DNA of 64,000 nucleotides from positions 31,346-95,345 of the forward strand of contig CACYXC010000017.1 in NCBI GenBank assembly GCA_902778285.1. The letters are read 5' to 3'. This DNA comes from Oscillospiraceae bacterium. GTDB lineage: Bacteria; Bacillota; Clostridia; Oscillospirales; Oscillospiraceae. The stretch's first letter is position 1. Each line of letters begins with the position of its first letter. Below, piece after piece: positions 26,379 to 34,379 of this stretch. A program made the position numbers and the translations under genes. The notes below the pieces were generated by a model. The model searched no databases. It saw only the letters and a list, made by a program, of their open reading frames with translations, and was not told where the DNA came from.

Positions 26379-27064
26379 GCGAAGGATTTGCGATCCGCCC
26401 CATCGCCCGGATGGAGAGCGATCTGCCGGAGAAGTTCGGCGTGCCCCGCCAGGCTGGGATCGTGGAAGCGCTGGAGGGCCGGATCGTCTTCGAGCCGGAA
26501 TTCCGGAACCCCGACGCCCTGCGCGGGATCGAGGGCTTCTCCCACCTCTGGCTGATCTGGCAGTTTTCCAAAGCGCTGCGGGAGGACTTCTCGCCCACGG
26601 TGCGCCCGCCGCGCCTGGGCGGCAACGAGCGCATGGGCGTCTTCGCCACGCGCTCGCCCTTTCGGCCGAACTCCCTGGGCCTGAGCTGTGTGCGTCTGCT
26701 GCGCGTGGAGCGGGACGGAGAGCGCGGCCCGGTGCTGATCGTCGGCGGCGCGGACCTGCTCGACGGCACCCCGATCTTCGACATCAAGCCCTACCTCCCC
26801 TATGCCGACTGCCGGCCGGAGGCCCTCTCGGGTTTTGCGCCGGACCCGGGGGCGACGCTGAGGGTCGAATTTCCGCCGGGGACGGAGGAGCGCCTCCCGC
26901 CCGAAAAGCGCGCGGCCCTGCGCGGCGTGCTCGAAAACGACCCGCGCCCGCGCTATCAGGACGACCCCGAGCGCGTCTACGGGCTGGACTTCGCGGGGAG
27001 GAACGTGAAATTCCGTGTGGAGGGCGATACGCTCACCGTGATCGCAGTGGAGGAAGAGAAGTAA
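26375..27064 (+). CDS. trmO: tRNA (t6A37) N6-methyltransferase TrmO-like
   Basis: 229 residues. The TrmO/TsaA family uses SAM to methylate t6A37 in some tRNAs. FAIRPIARMESDLPEKFGVPRQAG at the start, GIEGFSHLWLIW, GVFATRSPFRPNSLGLSCVRL and LDGTPIFDIKPYLPYAD are the family landmarks, and the C-terminal extension is the usual TsaA-C region. The start is GTG 26375, which overlaps the CPBP stop and has GGAGGAG upstream. Confidence 0.92.
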   Translation: MSEGFAIRPIARMESDLPEKFGVPRQAGIVEALEGRIVFEPEFRNPDALRGIEGFSHLWLIWQFSKALREDFSPTVRPPRLGGNERMGVFATRSPFRPNSLGLSCVRLLRVERDGERGPVLIVGGADLLDGTPIFDIKPYLPYADCRPEALSGFAPDPGATLRVEFPPGTEERLPPEKRAALRGVLENDPRPRYQDDPERVYGLDFAGRNVKFRVEGDTLTVIAVEEEK

Positions 27065-27068
27065 AAAG

Positions 27069-27205
27069 AAACGGATTGCCGCGCCGGTGTGCGTACTGGC
27101 TCGCAATGACAGACATAAGGTTTGCGGCATCGTGACGACATGGTACCATGTTAAACCTTGTCATTGCGAACCAGTGACCGATGTCACTGGTGTGGCAATC
27201 CGTTT
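27069..27205. repeat. Inverted pair of CGGATTGCC...CTCGCAATGACA repeats
   Basis: One copy runs forward at 27069-27111 and one reversed at about 27160-27205, forming a long imperfect palindrome between trmO and the convergent M28 gene. The same unit occurs as a pair at 46333-46376 and 46429-46470. It is probably a dispersed REP-like sequence; no gene lies within it. Confidence 0.65.
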
Positions 27206-27231
27206 TCTCTTTTTGCCGATGTCTCGTCTCG

Positions 27232-28149
27232 TTACAGCAGCGAGACCAGCTTCCTTGCCCCGTCGGCGAGAAAGGCGATGTTCTCCTCCTGCAGCACGGT
27301 GTCCCTTGCCGTGTGGATGCGCCCCATGTACAGGCCGAGCAGAGGCTTTTTCCGCATGGCCGCCGCGCCGACGGCGACGGGGAAGTTCATCTGGTCGGAG
27401 GGGTAAAAGGCCGAGAGCGTGCTCTCAAAGTACAGCGTCTTGCCCTCGACGGCCGGGAAAGCTGCCTTCAGCGCATCCTCATAGCCCTTACGCGCCCTGC
27501 GGGACTGGACAAAGAGCAGGTGATCCCCGTCCGAGACGCAGTCGAAATTCACGAGCAGCTTGTCCTTCATGGCCTTTTTATGCCGCGAGGCGAAGAAGGC
27601 CGAGCCGAAGAGTCCGCTCTCCTCGTGGTCGAAGAAGACGAAGGCACAGTTCGCCCGCTCCTCCTCGCTCATGCGGCGGATGGTCTCCACCAGCGTCAGC
27701 ACGCCCGAGGTGTTGTCGTTGACCGTGTGGGGGTTGGCCGGGCCCAGCAGGAACACATAGAGCATGGCGCCGAAGCCGATCAGCACGCCCAGCGTCAATC
27801 CCGCGACGCCGATGCGCGGCGCGAGCAGCCAGGTCACGGCGGCCATCAGCGCCAGGAAGGGGAGCGCGATCAGCACGTTATAGAGCAGATAGATCAGAAA
27901 GTTCTTCGGCGTAATGAAATTGGGGAAGGGCAGCCGGGCACAGGTGTCATAGTGGGCGGTAAAGACCACCTTAGCCGTGTCCGGATCCCCGAGCACCAGG
28001 TTGCGGCAGCGGAGCAGGCCGCCCTCCTCGACGCGCAGACCGGGGAGGCGGCTCTGCATCATCTCGATGAAGGCCAGCTTCTGCCGCTTCGTCTTGCGGA
28101 CCTGCCAGTTCTGCAGGATCTCGTACGACAGTCCGTCCACCGTGCTCAC
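27232..28149 (-). CDS. M28-family metallopeptidase with membrane insertion
   Basis: About 305 residues. The zinc-peptidase motifs are TAHYDT (near 70), HTVNDNTSG (near 140), FDHEESGLFGS (near 170), NFDCVSDGD (near 195) and the late LGLYMGRIHTARDT. Between the first and second metal motifs lie two hydrophobic segments (IYLLYNVLIALPFLALM and GVLIGFGAMLYVFLLG), so the catalytic domain appears split around a membrane hairpin. The start is taken as GTG 28149, overlapping the upstream stop (GTGA); GTG 28140 is an alternative with better spacing from AGGTGAG. The substrate is unknown. Confidence 0.82.
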   Translation of the reverse strand: MSTVDGLSYEILQNWQVRKTKRQKLAFIEMMQSRLPGLRVEEGGLLRCRNLVLGDPDTAKVVFTAHYDTCARLPFPNFITPKNFLIYLLYNVLIALPFLALMAAVTWLLAPRIGVAGLTLGVLIGFGAMLYVFLLGPANPHTVNDNTSGVLTLVETIRRMSEEERANCAFVFFDHEESGLFGSAFFASRHKKAMKDKLLVNFDCVSDGDHLLFVQSRRARKGYEDALKAAFPAVEGKTLYFESTLSAFYPSDQMNFPVAVGAAAMRKKPLLGLYMGRIHTARDTVLQEENIAFLADGARKLVSLL

Positions 28150-28883
28150 CTGCTTACCGTGAGCGTGCCGCCGCACTCGATCACCGGGATATACTCCCCG
28201 CCGTAGGTGCCGCCCCAGTGCCACTCGGCCTGCAGGTCCAGATCGCGCGAGCCGCCCGCGGGCAGCTGCACCGTAAAGGACTGGGAGCCGAGCTCCGTGG
28301 TCAGCAGCGCAGTGTTGCTGTCATAGGAGATGGCCGGGGAGTCGAGCGAGACATACTGGCCGTTGAGACCGATGTTGACGCAGTTCGGCAGGGCGTTGAC
28401 ATAGATGCTGTAGGAGTTGAGATAGACCGTGACGCGCACGCTGATGTCGGTATCGCCGGAGACGCGGGCCTCCCAGTCGGCGCGGATGTCGATATGCGCG
28501 CCGGTGTGGGAGCTGAAGCTGCCGCTGCCGAGGAGCTTGCCCATGTCGGCGACGCCGCCGGGCGCGGGCATCGCGTCCGCCGCGGGCATGGGCGTCTCCA
28601 TCACGGCTGCCGCGGGTCTGGGCGTCGGCACGGGCGTGGCGGGCGCGGCCGTCACGGGCGTGCTCTGGCCCTGCGCCTCGCCGGGCAGGGCTGCCGCCTG
28701 CTGCGGCTGCGGGGTCACGGGCGCGGGCGTCGGCGTGTTCTCGGTCACGACCACCTCGTTGCCGGCGGGCTGGGCGGCCTCCGCCTCCCGGCGCCGGTCG
28801 AGGCTGGTCAGGAAGGTGAAGACGACCGCCACCACCAGCAGGAATACAAGAATAAACAGCACAGCTGTGATTTTCCCTTTCAC
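28146..28883 (-). CDS. Membrane-anchored protein with Pro/Thr-rich stalk
   Basis: 245 residues. A single membrane helix (ITAVLFILVFLLVVAVVFTFL) anchors it. A Pro/Thr/Ala-rich stalk covers about 45-110, and a beta-rich outer domain has no cysteines beyond one or two. The domain is not recognised; ISVRVTVYLNSYSIYV and VQLPAGGSRDLDLQAEWHWGG suggest a beta sandwich. GTG 28883 is preferred (AAGGAGG 10 bp upstream) over TTG 28889. It is coupled by overlap to the M28 peptidase, so it may be its substrate, partner or targeting factor. Confidence 0.65.
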   Translation of the reverse strand: MKGKITAVLFILVFLLVVAVVFTFLTSLDRRREAEAAQPAGNEVVVTENTPTPAPVTPQPQQAAALPGEAQGQSTPVTAAPATPVPTPRPAAAVMETPMPAADAMPAPGGVADMGKLLGSGSFSSHTGAHIDIRADWEARVSGDTDISVRVTVYLNSYSIYVNALPNCVNIGLNGQYVSLDSPAISYDSNTALLTTELGSQSFTVQLPAGGSRDLDLQAEWHWGGTYGGEYIPVIECGGTLTVSR

Positions 28884-29043
28884 GGGCAAGTAACCTCCTT
28901 TTTATCCTCCCGCCCGGGCCGCCGCATCGCGGAGGCCGGGCAAGTGGTTTCAAAAAGTTACAAACAGTATACAACAAATGTCGAAAAATGTCTACTGCTT
29001 CCGTGCAATTCTTTGGAAAGTTTCAGATTTCCGCAGATCCCTC

Positions 29044-29081
29044 TTGACAGGCCTATATTACTGCGATATCATTTTGATATC
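29044..29081 (+). promoter_or_regulatory. Promoter with palindromic operator before SPFH operon
   Basis: TTGACA at 29044-29049 and TATCAT at 29067-29072 with 17-bp spacing. A perfect 17-bp inverted repeat, GATATC-ATTTT-GATATC (29065-29081), covers the -10 box, an ideal place for a repressor. The operon encodes a ribbon-helix-helix protein that could bind such a site. Confidence 0.65.
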
Positions 29082-29098
29082 AAAAGGAGGTGCTTTCC

Positions 29099-30133
29099 AT
29101 GAAAGAGAAAGTATTGAACAACAAGAAGAACGGTATGGCCATGCTGCTGCTGTTCGCTCTGCTGCATCTGGCCGCCATCGGCCTTGTGATCTTCGCCGGC
29201 GTGAAGCTGGACGACGGGCGCATGGGCTTTCTGCCCCTGCTGCTGCTCGGCGTGCTCTGGCTCATGGTGGGCTGGGTCCCCTTCTGCGGGCTGAAGGTCC
29301 TCAAGCCGCAGGAGGCGCTGGTGCTCACGCTCTTCGGCAAGTACATCGGCACGCTGAAGGAGGACGGCTTCTACTTCGTCAATCCCTTCTGTGTCGCGGT
29401 CAACCCCGCCGCCCGCACCAAGCTCAACCAGAGCGGCGACGTGGACGCCGGCGCGAACAACGCCCTGCTGAACGTGGCCCTGGGTAAGAACGCGGACGCT
29501 GCCGCGGCGGAGATGCCCAGCAAGAAGATCTCCCTCAAGGCCATGACCCTCTCCAACTCCCGCCAGAAGATCAACGACTGCCTGGGCAATCCCGTGGAGA
29601 TCGGCATCGCCGTCATCTGGAAGGTCACCGACACCGCCAAGGCCGTTTTCAATGTGGACAACTACAAGGAGTATCTCTCCCTGCAGTGCGACAGCGCGGT
29701 GCGCAACATCGTGCGCATCTACCCCTACGACGTGGCCCCCGGCGTGGACACCACCGGCGACGGCGTGGCGGACGAGGGGAGCCTGCGCGGCTCCAGCGAG
29801 CTGGTGGCCCAGCGCATCAGGGACGAGATCCAGCAGAAGGTGCACGAGGCCGGCATCGAGATCCTCGAGGCCCGCATCACCTATCTGGCCTACGCCCCCG
29901 AGATCGCGGCGGTCATGCTGCAGCGTCAGCAGGCCAGCGCCATCATCGACGCGCGCAAGATGATCGTCGACGGCGCCGTGGGCATGGTGGAGATGGCGCT
30001 GGAGCGGCTGAGCGAGAACCACACGGTGGAGCTGGACGAGGAGCGCAAGGCCGCCATGGTCTCGAACCTTCTGGTCGTGCTGTGCGGCAACCGCGACGCG
30101 CAGCCCGTCGTCAACTCCGGCAGCCTGTATTAA
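29099..30133 (+). CDS. SPFH (band 7/stomatin-like) domain membrane protein
   Basis: 344 residues. Two adjacent hydrophobic segments (residues about 14-60) form a hairpin anchor. The SPFH domain follows ([69 protein letters not shown]), then a helical region ending [26 protein letters not shown]. Such proteins organise membrane microdomains and protease complexes. ATG 29099 has AAGGAGG 8 bp upstream. A small ribbon-helix-helix gene and two DUF1648 proteins follow closely. Confidence 0.9.
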   Translation: MKEKVLNNKKNGMAMLLLFALLHLAAIGLVIFAGVKLDDGRMGFLPLLLLGVLWLMVGWVPFCGLKVLKPQEALVLTLFGKYIGTLKEDGFYFVNPFCVAVNPAARTKLNQSGDVDAGANNALLNVALGKNADAAAAEMPSKKISLKAMTLSNSRQKINDCLGNPVEIGIAVIWKVTDTAKAVFNVDNYKEYLSLQCDSAVRNIVRIYPYDVAPGVDTTGDGVADEGSLRGSSELVAQRIRDEIQQKVHEAGIEILEARITYLAYAPEIAAVMLQRQQASAIIDARKMIVDGAVGMVEMALERLSENHTVELDEERKAAMVSNLLVVLCGNRDAQPVVNSGSLY

Positions 30134-30142
30134 GGAGCAAGC

Positions 30143-30346
30143 ATGGCAGACAACGCGAAAAAACAGGTGCCGCTGCGCCTGTCCCCCAAGCTCTATGACG
30201 CGCTTGTCCGCTGGGCGGAGGACGACTTCCGCTCTCTCAACGGGCAGATCGAGTATCTGCTCACGGAGTGCGTCAGGCAGCGGAAAAAGAACGGAAAATA
30301 CGTGGGCGAGGAGATCGACAAGCCCATCGAGCTGGACATCGAATAA
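30143..30346 (+). CDS. Arc-like ribbon-helix-helix protein
   Basis: 67 residues. [37 protein letters not shown] is an Arc/MetJ-type ribbon-helix-helix: a short strand, then two helices. It is 9 bp after the SPFH gene. It may autorepress the operon through the palindrome at 29065-29081, or act as an adaptor to the SPFH protein. I see no toxin partner. Confidence 0.85.
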   Translation: MADNAKKQVPLRLSPKLYDALVRWAEDDFRSLNGQIEYLLTECVRQRKKNGKYVGEEIDKPIELDIE

Positions 30347-30358
30347 GGAGGAAACGTT

Positions 30359-30829
30359 ATGGCAAAAACGATCATCCGTATCATTCTGCTCCTGCTGAGC
30401 TTCCTCGTCCTGCTGGGCGCGACCCTGTTCATCGTTCTCCGCTGGGACAGCATCCCGGCGGAGGTGCCCACCGAGTTTGGCGGCGCGGGACGCCCCGAGG
30501 ACTACCAGACGAAAAGCAGCCTCTGGGGCATGCTGATCGTGGGCTGGCTGTTCTCCGCCGCGCTGGCGGTGATCGGCCGCGTGCCCGCCCTGTGGAAGAA
30601 AAACGGCGGCTTTGTCCGGGTCTCGAGGCTGCGCATCGGCGGCGTGACCATTGGGCCCAACTGGCTGAACATGGACCTGATGAGCCTCCTGGTCGCGCTG
30701 CTGTTTTCGTATCTGAGCATCTGCAGCGCGCTCTGCCGCCCGCTGGGCGCCTGGTTTTTGCCGGTGTTCTTCGGCGTGCTGCTGTTCTCGTTCCTCGTGC
30801 CGAGCCTGCTGCTCGGGAGTGAGGAATAA
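30359..30829 (+). CDS. DUF1648-type membrane protein
   Basis: 156 residues, about four helices. The N-terminal helix followed by WDSIPAEVPTEFGGAGRPEDY is a DUF1648 signature. The family's function is unknown; related SdpI proteins give immunity to a cannibalism peptide. GGAGG lies 10 bp before ATG 30359. It is in the same transcript as the SPFH gene. Confidence 0.78.
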   Translation: MAKTIIRIILLLLSFLVLLGATLFIVLRWDSIPAEVPTEFGGAGRPEDYQTKSSLWGMLIVGWLFSAALAVIGRVPALWKKNGGFVRVSRLRIGGVTIGPNWLNMDLMSLLVALLFSYLSICSALCRPLGAWFLPVFFGVLLFSFLVPSLLLGSEE

Positions 30830-30841
30830 GGGGGTGCCGTC

Positions 30842-31282
30842 ATGCGTCCCAGACTCTGGCATCATATCCTGACCGGGATCTCCGGCCTCTCCCTGCTGGG
30901 CGTGACGGTCTATACCGTCATCCGCTACGGCTCCCTCGACAGGATCCCCACGCACTTTGACGGTGCGGGCGTGGCCGACGCCTACGGCCACAAGAGCTCG
31001 CTCGTGATGCTCATCTTCCTTGCCTGGATGCTCTTCGGCGTTTTGAGCGCGGTCGCCTTCCTGCCTCCCGACGCCTGGAGCGTTCCGAATCGCAATCCCC
31101 GCACACTGGCTGCCGCGGCGGACATGCTCGCGGTGATGAAGCTTGTGACGGTGCTGATGTTCTGCTGGATGATCCTCTGCTCCGTGCAGGGCTGGAATCT
31201 GGGCAGGTGGTTCCTGCCCGCGACCATGGTGGGCATGTTCGCCCCGCTGGTGCACCTGATCATCGCCTCCGTGCGGAAGTAA
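30842..31282 (+). CDS. DUF1648-type membrane protein, second copy
   Basis: 146 residues, about four helices. After the first helix, YGSLDRIPTHFDGAGVADAYGHKSSL is the DUF1648 core, and the layout parallels the preceding gene, indicating an old tandem duplication. It is 12 bp after that gene and ends the SPFH operon. A bare copy of the TCATTCTGAGCG.AGCGAAGAATCT repeat follows at about 31297-31321. Confidence 0.78.
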   Translation: MRPRLWHHILTGISGLSLLGVTVYTVIRYGSLDRIPTHFDGAGVADAYGHKSSLVMLIFLAWMLFGVLSAVAFLPPDAWSVPNRNPRTLAAAADMLAVMKLVTVLMFCWMILCSVQGWNLGRWFLPATMVGMFAPLVHLIIASVRK

Positions 31283-31361
31283 CATTGCCCTGATTGTCAT
31301 TCTGAGCGCAGCGAAGAATCTCATCTGTTTCCCGCTGCCGTTCTGTCGGGAGGAATATCGA

Positions 31362-32237
31362 ATGAAAAACAAACAGCTTTCGACCTATCTGCTCTGGGCC
31401 TTTCTGCTGGCCTGGGCGCTGCAGGCCGTCGCCGTCGGCTTTGCCTGGAACGGCCAGACCCATTATTTCCAGCTCGTGATGCTCGCCTCCATGTACGCGC
31501 CCTTTGCCGCCGTGCTGCTGGCCAAGGCGCCGCGGGACATGGGCTGGCGGCTGAAGCTGCGCGGCAAAGGGAAATGGGTGCTCGCCGCCTGGTTCGGCTT
31601 CGCCGTGCTCGCGGCCCTCGGCGCGGGGCTCTACTATCTGCTCTTCCCCGCGGCTCTGGACCTGAGCGGCGGCTTCCTGGCCGCCCAACTCGGCGAGGAG
31701 GGCATGCGGCAGATGGAGGCGCAGGGGCTGACGCTCAAGACCCTGATGCTGATCCGGCTGGCCGAGGCGCTGAGCTACGCCCCGCTCATCAACACCTTCG
31801 CCGCTCTCGGCGAGGAGGTGGGCTGGCGCGGCTTCCTGTATCCCCGGCTCAAGGAGCGCTTCGGCGCCGCGAAGGGGCGGCTGCTCGGCGGCCTGATCTG
31901 GGGCGTCTGGCACTGGCCGGTCATGATCTTCGCCGGGTATAATTACGGCACGGCCTACTGGGGCGCGCCGGTGCTCGGCCCGCTGCTCTTCTGCGTGGTC
32001 TGCACCGCTATCGGCGTGCTGATCGACTATCTCTACGAGAAGACGGAGTGCATCTGGATCCCGGCTCTGGCCCACGGCTCCTTCAACGCCGCCGGCGGGC
32101 TCGGCATGCTGGTGCTGAACCCCGCCTTTGCCGACCGGACGACCCTCGGCCCCATGCCGATCGGCCTGATCGGCGGGCTGCCGATGTTCCTGCTGGCCGC
32201 CCTGCTGATCGGCAAAAGCGGCCGCGAAAGCGCATGA
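31362..32237 (+). CDS. CPBP-family intramembrane metalloprotease
   Basis: 291 residues, about eight helices. Motif 1 is GEEVGWRGFLYPRL (near 148), motif 2 is HWPVM (near 186), and HGSFNAAGGLG (near 236) supplies the last metal ligands; together they are the complete CPBP (CAAX protease/bacteriocin-processing) signature. GGGAGGAAT precedes ATG 31362. It is independent of the CPBP gene at 25677 and of a larger family subgroup. Confidence 0.88.
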   Translation: MKNKQLSTYLLWAFLLAWALQAVAVGFAWNGQTHYFQLVMLASMYAPFAAVLLAKAPRDMGWRLKLRGKGKWVLAAWFGFAVLAALGAGLYYLLFPAALDLSGGFLAAQLGEEGMRQMEAQGLTLKTLMLIRLAEALSYAPLINTFAALGEEVGWRGFLYPRLKERFGAAKGRLLGGLIWGVWHWPVMIFAGYNYGTAYWGAPVLGPLLFCVVCTAIGVLIDYLYEKTECIWIPALAHGSFNAAGGLGMLVLNPAFADRTTLGPMPIGLIGGLPMFLLAALLIGKSGRESA

Positions 32238-32295
32238 AGCGAAAGACCCTGCCATGACGGGGATGCAAATAACGGGCGGATTCAAAGCGCCGTCC

Positions 32296-32396
32296 GTTCC
32301 GTCATCCTGAGGAGCGGAGCGACGAAGGATCTCTTCTTGGAAGACTTCTGCGGAACTCTGCGGAGAGATTCTTCGCTTCGCTCAGAATGACAGAGC
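32296..32396. repeat. Inverted pair of TCATTCTGAGCG-type repeats
   Basis: The left arm is GTCATCCTGAGGAGCGGAGC (about 32301-32320) and the right arm is a reversed copy ending GCTCAGAATGACAGA (to about 32395). It lies between the CPBP gene and the tRNA promoter, where a terminator is needed. This is a widespread dispersed repeat type. Confidence 0.6.
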
Positions 32397-32427
32397 ATTT
32401 TCCTGCAGCGTCTTTTGAAAAAAGGTG

Positions 32428-32456
32428 TTGACAAACGGGAAGGAGTCTGTTATTCT
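32428..32456 (+). promoter_or_regulatory. Promoter of the tRNA operon
   Basis: Perfect TTGACA at 32428-32433, 17-bp spacer and TATTCT at 32451-32456, 16 bp before tRNA-Asp. Confidence 0.75.
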
Positions 32457-32472
32457 TACAAGGCTGATGGAT

Positions 32473-32549
32473 GGCCACGTAGTTCAGTCGGTTAGAACGC
32501 CGGCCTGTCACGCCGGAGGTCGAGGGTTCAAGTCCCTTCGTGGTCGCCA
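32473..32549 (+). tRNA. tRNA-Asp (GTC)
   Basis: 77 nt including encoded CCA. The acceptor arms GGCCACG/CGTGGTC pair with one G-U; the anticodon arm CCGGC-CTGTCAC-GCCGG shows GTC; the T arm is GAGGG-TTCAAGT-CCCTT. Confidence 0.95.
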
Positions 32550-32581
32550 GGTAAGCCCCTTGAAAAAGGGGCTTACAATTT

Positions 32582-32657
<76 letters not shown>

Positions 32658-32659
32658 AA

Positions 32660-32692
32660 AAAGCAGATACCCATTTGGGTATCTGCTTTTTT
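32660..32692 (+). terminator. Intrinsic terminator of tRNA operon
   Basis: AGCAGATACCC-ATTT-GGGTATCTGCT followed by a run of T residues, directly after the tRNA-Thr CCA. Confidence 0.85.
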
Positions 32693-32699
32693 GCGTGTA

Positions 32700-33078
32700 T
32701 TTCGAGATCGAACTGCCGACCTCCCATTGAGCGAGCGCAGCGAGCGGAAAAGGCATCACAGCACACAGCGCGCCAGCGCTATGCGCTGTGGCAGTTCGAA
32801 TACTGCCCGGCAGCTCCGCGAGCGTAGCGCCGACCATTGGTCGGCGTTCTTTTACTGCCGAATGCTCGGCGGAGGGGAAGGCGTGTGCGGAGATCCAAGA
32901 AAAGTGTAAGCGGACGATCCTTCCTTTCTTTTGCTTGTCCAAAAGAAAGGAAGCAAAGAAAACGACACGCAGGAGGGGAAGATTTCGTTTTCTTCCCCTC
33001 CTGCGAACCTCCCCAATTGAAACGACCAAAGGGGGCCTGCGGGCCCCCTTTGGATTTCCCCCGAAGAAAGGGACGGGG
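32700..33078. other. Remnants of an integrated element next to tRNA-Thr
   Basis: No intact gene. GAACTGCCGACCTC (about 32710-32723) is a reversed piece of the tRNA-Thr T arm/variable region. 32790-32817 resembles the tRNA-Thr 3' end with one inserted base. Strong hairpins follow: CCTTCCTTTCTTTT/AAAAGAAAGGAAG (about 32928-32954), GAGGGGAAGA/TCTTCCCCTC (about 32974-33001) and a GGGGGCC/GGCCCCC hairpin (about 33029-33051). Confidence 0.5.
32776..32801 (+). repeat. 26-bp direct repeat (att-like), left
   Basis: AGCGCTATGCGCTGTGGCAGTTCGAA; the same 26 bases occur at 33287-33312, both running into tRNA-Thr T-arm sequence. Together they bracket the integrase remnant. Confidence 0.7.
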
Positions 33079-33223
33079 CCTTGGGCGTCTTATGGGACAC
33101 AGCACCCTGAAAATGACGAAGCATTACTGCTCGATTTACGATGCGGACATTGCGAAAAACTATGACAGGGTCAGCCCCCTCGCTCAAATCCAGAAGCCGC
33201 GGGAGACGATTAAGAACAATTAG
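33079..33223 (+). pseudogene. Tyrosine integrase C-terminal remnant
   Basis: About 48 codons in frame read LMGHSTLKMTKHYCSIYDADIA, split by nothing, then KNYDRVSPLAQIQKP to a TAG-type stop. The MGH...T..HY arrangement is the C-terminal active-site region of phage/transposon tyrosine recombinases, with the likely nucleophile Tyr in KHYC. The N-terminal ~300 residues are absent, and sequence upstream in the frame is unrelated hairpin DNA. It lies between two tRNA-Thr-like fragments, so it is the residue of an element excised or decayed at this att site. Confidence 0.72.
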
Positions 33224-33282
33224 GAACATCTTTTAACATCTATGGAACATCTATGAATGTCTGCGAACATCTATGGAACACT
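33224..33282 (+). repeat. Short direct repeats (GGAACATCTATG-like)
   Basis: At least three copies of the GAACATCT(A/T)TG-like unit within 60 bp directly after the integrase stop, spaced about 11-24 bp. Their position matches integrase arm-binding sites next to an attachment core; that is inference. Confidence 0.45.
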
Positions 33283-33286
33283 TTTT

Positions 33287-33353
33287 AGCGCTATGCGCTG
33301 TGGCAGTTCGAATCTGCCCAGCAGCGCAGGACCTCATCCTTACCAAGGATGCG
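33287..33353 (+). repeat. Right att-like region with tRNA-Thr fragments
   Basis: 33287-33312 is the direct repeat of 32776-32801. 33302-33324 equals the tRNA-Thr T arm and acceptor strand (GGCAGTTCGAATCTGCCCAG then CAGC). 33331-33353 is the anticodon arm of the same tRNA in reverse orientation (ACCTCATCCTTACCAAGG...). Such mixed pieces suggest repeated integration and rearrangement. Confidence 0.65.
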
Positions 33354-33382
33354 TTCGGAGCTCACACGGCCTCAGGCGGTTT

Positions 33383-33719
33383 TATTCGTTGTAATAGCGA
33401 TCCTCCGCCCATCTCACGGGATTGTTCTCTATGTATTCCCAAATCTGAAGGTAGTCCTGCTCGTTTCGTATGATGTGCTCGTAATATCCGCGCTGCCATA
33501 GGAGCTCGCCGTCCAGATAAGGCGTCGACAAACGCGCCGACATGGATTTGAGCACACGAACTGCATCAAAAAGCGTAGGGGAGGGGCAAGCCCCTCCCCT
33601 ACGGCGAGTTCCGACAGGAGGCAGCGCCGGCCATGCGTGCAGACGGTGACGAAATACGCGCCGGGCGCGGAATAATCGTATTCCGGCAGGCGCATCGCTT
33701 TTCGCTTCGGCAGATCCAT
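33383..33719 (-). pseudogene. REP-associated tyrosine transposase (RAYT), internally deleted
   Basis: The start (ATG 33719) reads MDLPKRKAMRLPEYDYSAPG then AYFVTVCTHGRRCLLSE, the usual N-terminus of Y1-type RAYT transposases. The end in another frame reads LLWQRGYYEHIIRNEQDYL then WEYIENNPVRWAEDRYYNE, the usual C-terminus. The middle, which should contain the HxH motif (PNHIH type), is missing. In its place is a GTAGGGGAGGGG/CCCCTCCCCTAC palindrome (about 33575-33601), the kind of REP hairpin such enzymes act on. Inactive. The 33720-33803 spacer shows nothing else. Confidence 0.8.
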
Positions 33720-33803
33720 CGCACAATCCTCCGTTTCCCCGTGGGGGCCCGTTTACGAAAGGCCTACCCTGTTTCCTGCGGCGGTTTTCTGCCCTGCTGT
33801 GCT

Positions 33804-34376
33804 TCACGCGACCGCGGCCCTGCCCGCCTCGTAGGCTTTCAGGTTCAGCTCCACGAATTTCGCGGGGACGGTCTCGCGGATCACCTGCTCCCAGTCGATG
33901 TCGTCGAGGCCCAGCACCTTCGTCATGGCGCCGAAGAGCACCACGTTCATGCATTTGGGATTGCCGAGGGACTGCGCGATGGACGCGGCGTCCAGCACGT
34001 GGCAGCGGAAGGCCGCCTGCATGGCCTCGACGCAGCCTTCCGGGTACTCGCAGAGGCCCGCGGCGGTGGCGGAGCTCTCCATGGCGTAGTCGTTGATGAC
34101 CGCGACGCCGTCCGGCTTGAGGAATTCCGCATAGCGCACGGCCTCCATCTTCTCAAAGGCCACCATGATATCCGCCTCGCCTCTGCCGATCACCGGGGCG
34201 TAGACCTTGTCGCCGAAATGCACCTGCGTGGAGACGCTGCCGCCGCGCTGGCTCATGCCGTGCACCTCGGACATCTTCACGTCATAGCCCTTTTGGATCA
34301 GGCCGCCCACCAGGATCTTCGCCGTCAGGATCGCGCCCTGACCGCCCACGCCGACGAGAATCACACTTTTCTTCAT
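33804..34376 (-). CDS. iorB: Indolepyruvate ferredoxin oxidoreductase, beta subunit
   Basis: 190 residues. The gamma-type domain of 2-oxoacid:ferredoxin oxidoreductases: VILVGVGGQGAILTAKILVGGLIQKGYDVKMSEVHGMSQRGGSVSTQVHFG is diagnostic. With IorA it oxidatively decarboxylates aryl pyruvates from Trp, Phe and Tyr to aryl-acetyl-CoA and reduces ferredoxin. It is separated from iorA by 3 bp. Confidence 0.93.
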   Translation of the reverse strand: MKKSVILVGVGGQGAILTAKILVGGLIQKGYDVKMSEVHGMSQRGGSVSTQVHFGDKVYAPVIGRGEADIMVAFEKMEAVRYAEFLKPDGVAVINDYAMESSATAAGLCEYPEGCVEAMQAAFRCHVLDAASIAQSLGNPKCMNVVLFGAMTKVLGLDDIDWEQVIRETVPAKFVELNLKAYEAGRAAVA

Positions 34377-34379
34377 GGC

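Noticed and set aside
33224-33282. CRISPR-like short repeats
   Set aside because: The repeated unit is only ~11 bp, with irregular spacing and no cas genes; integrase arm sites or simple repeats fit better. No CRISPR array was seen elsewhere.
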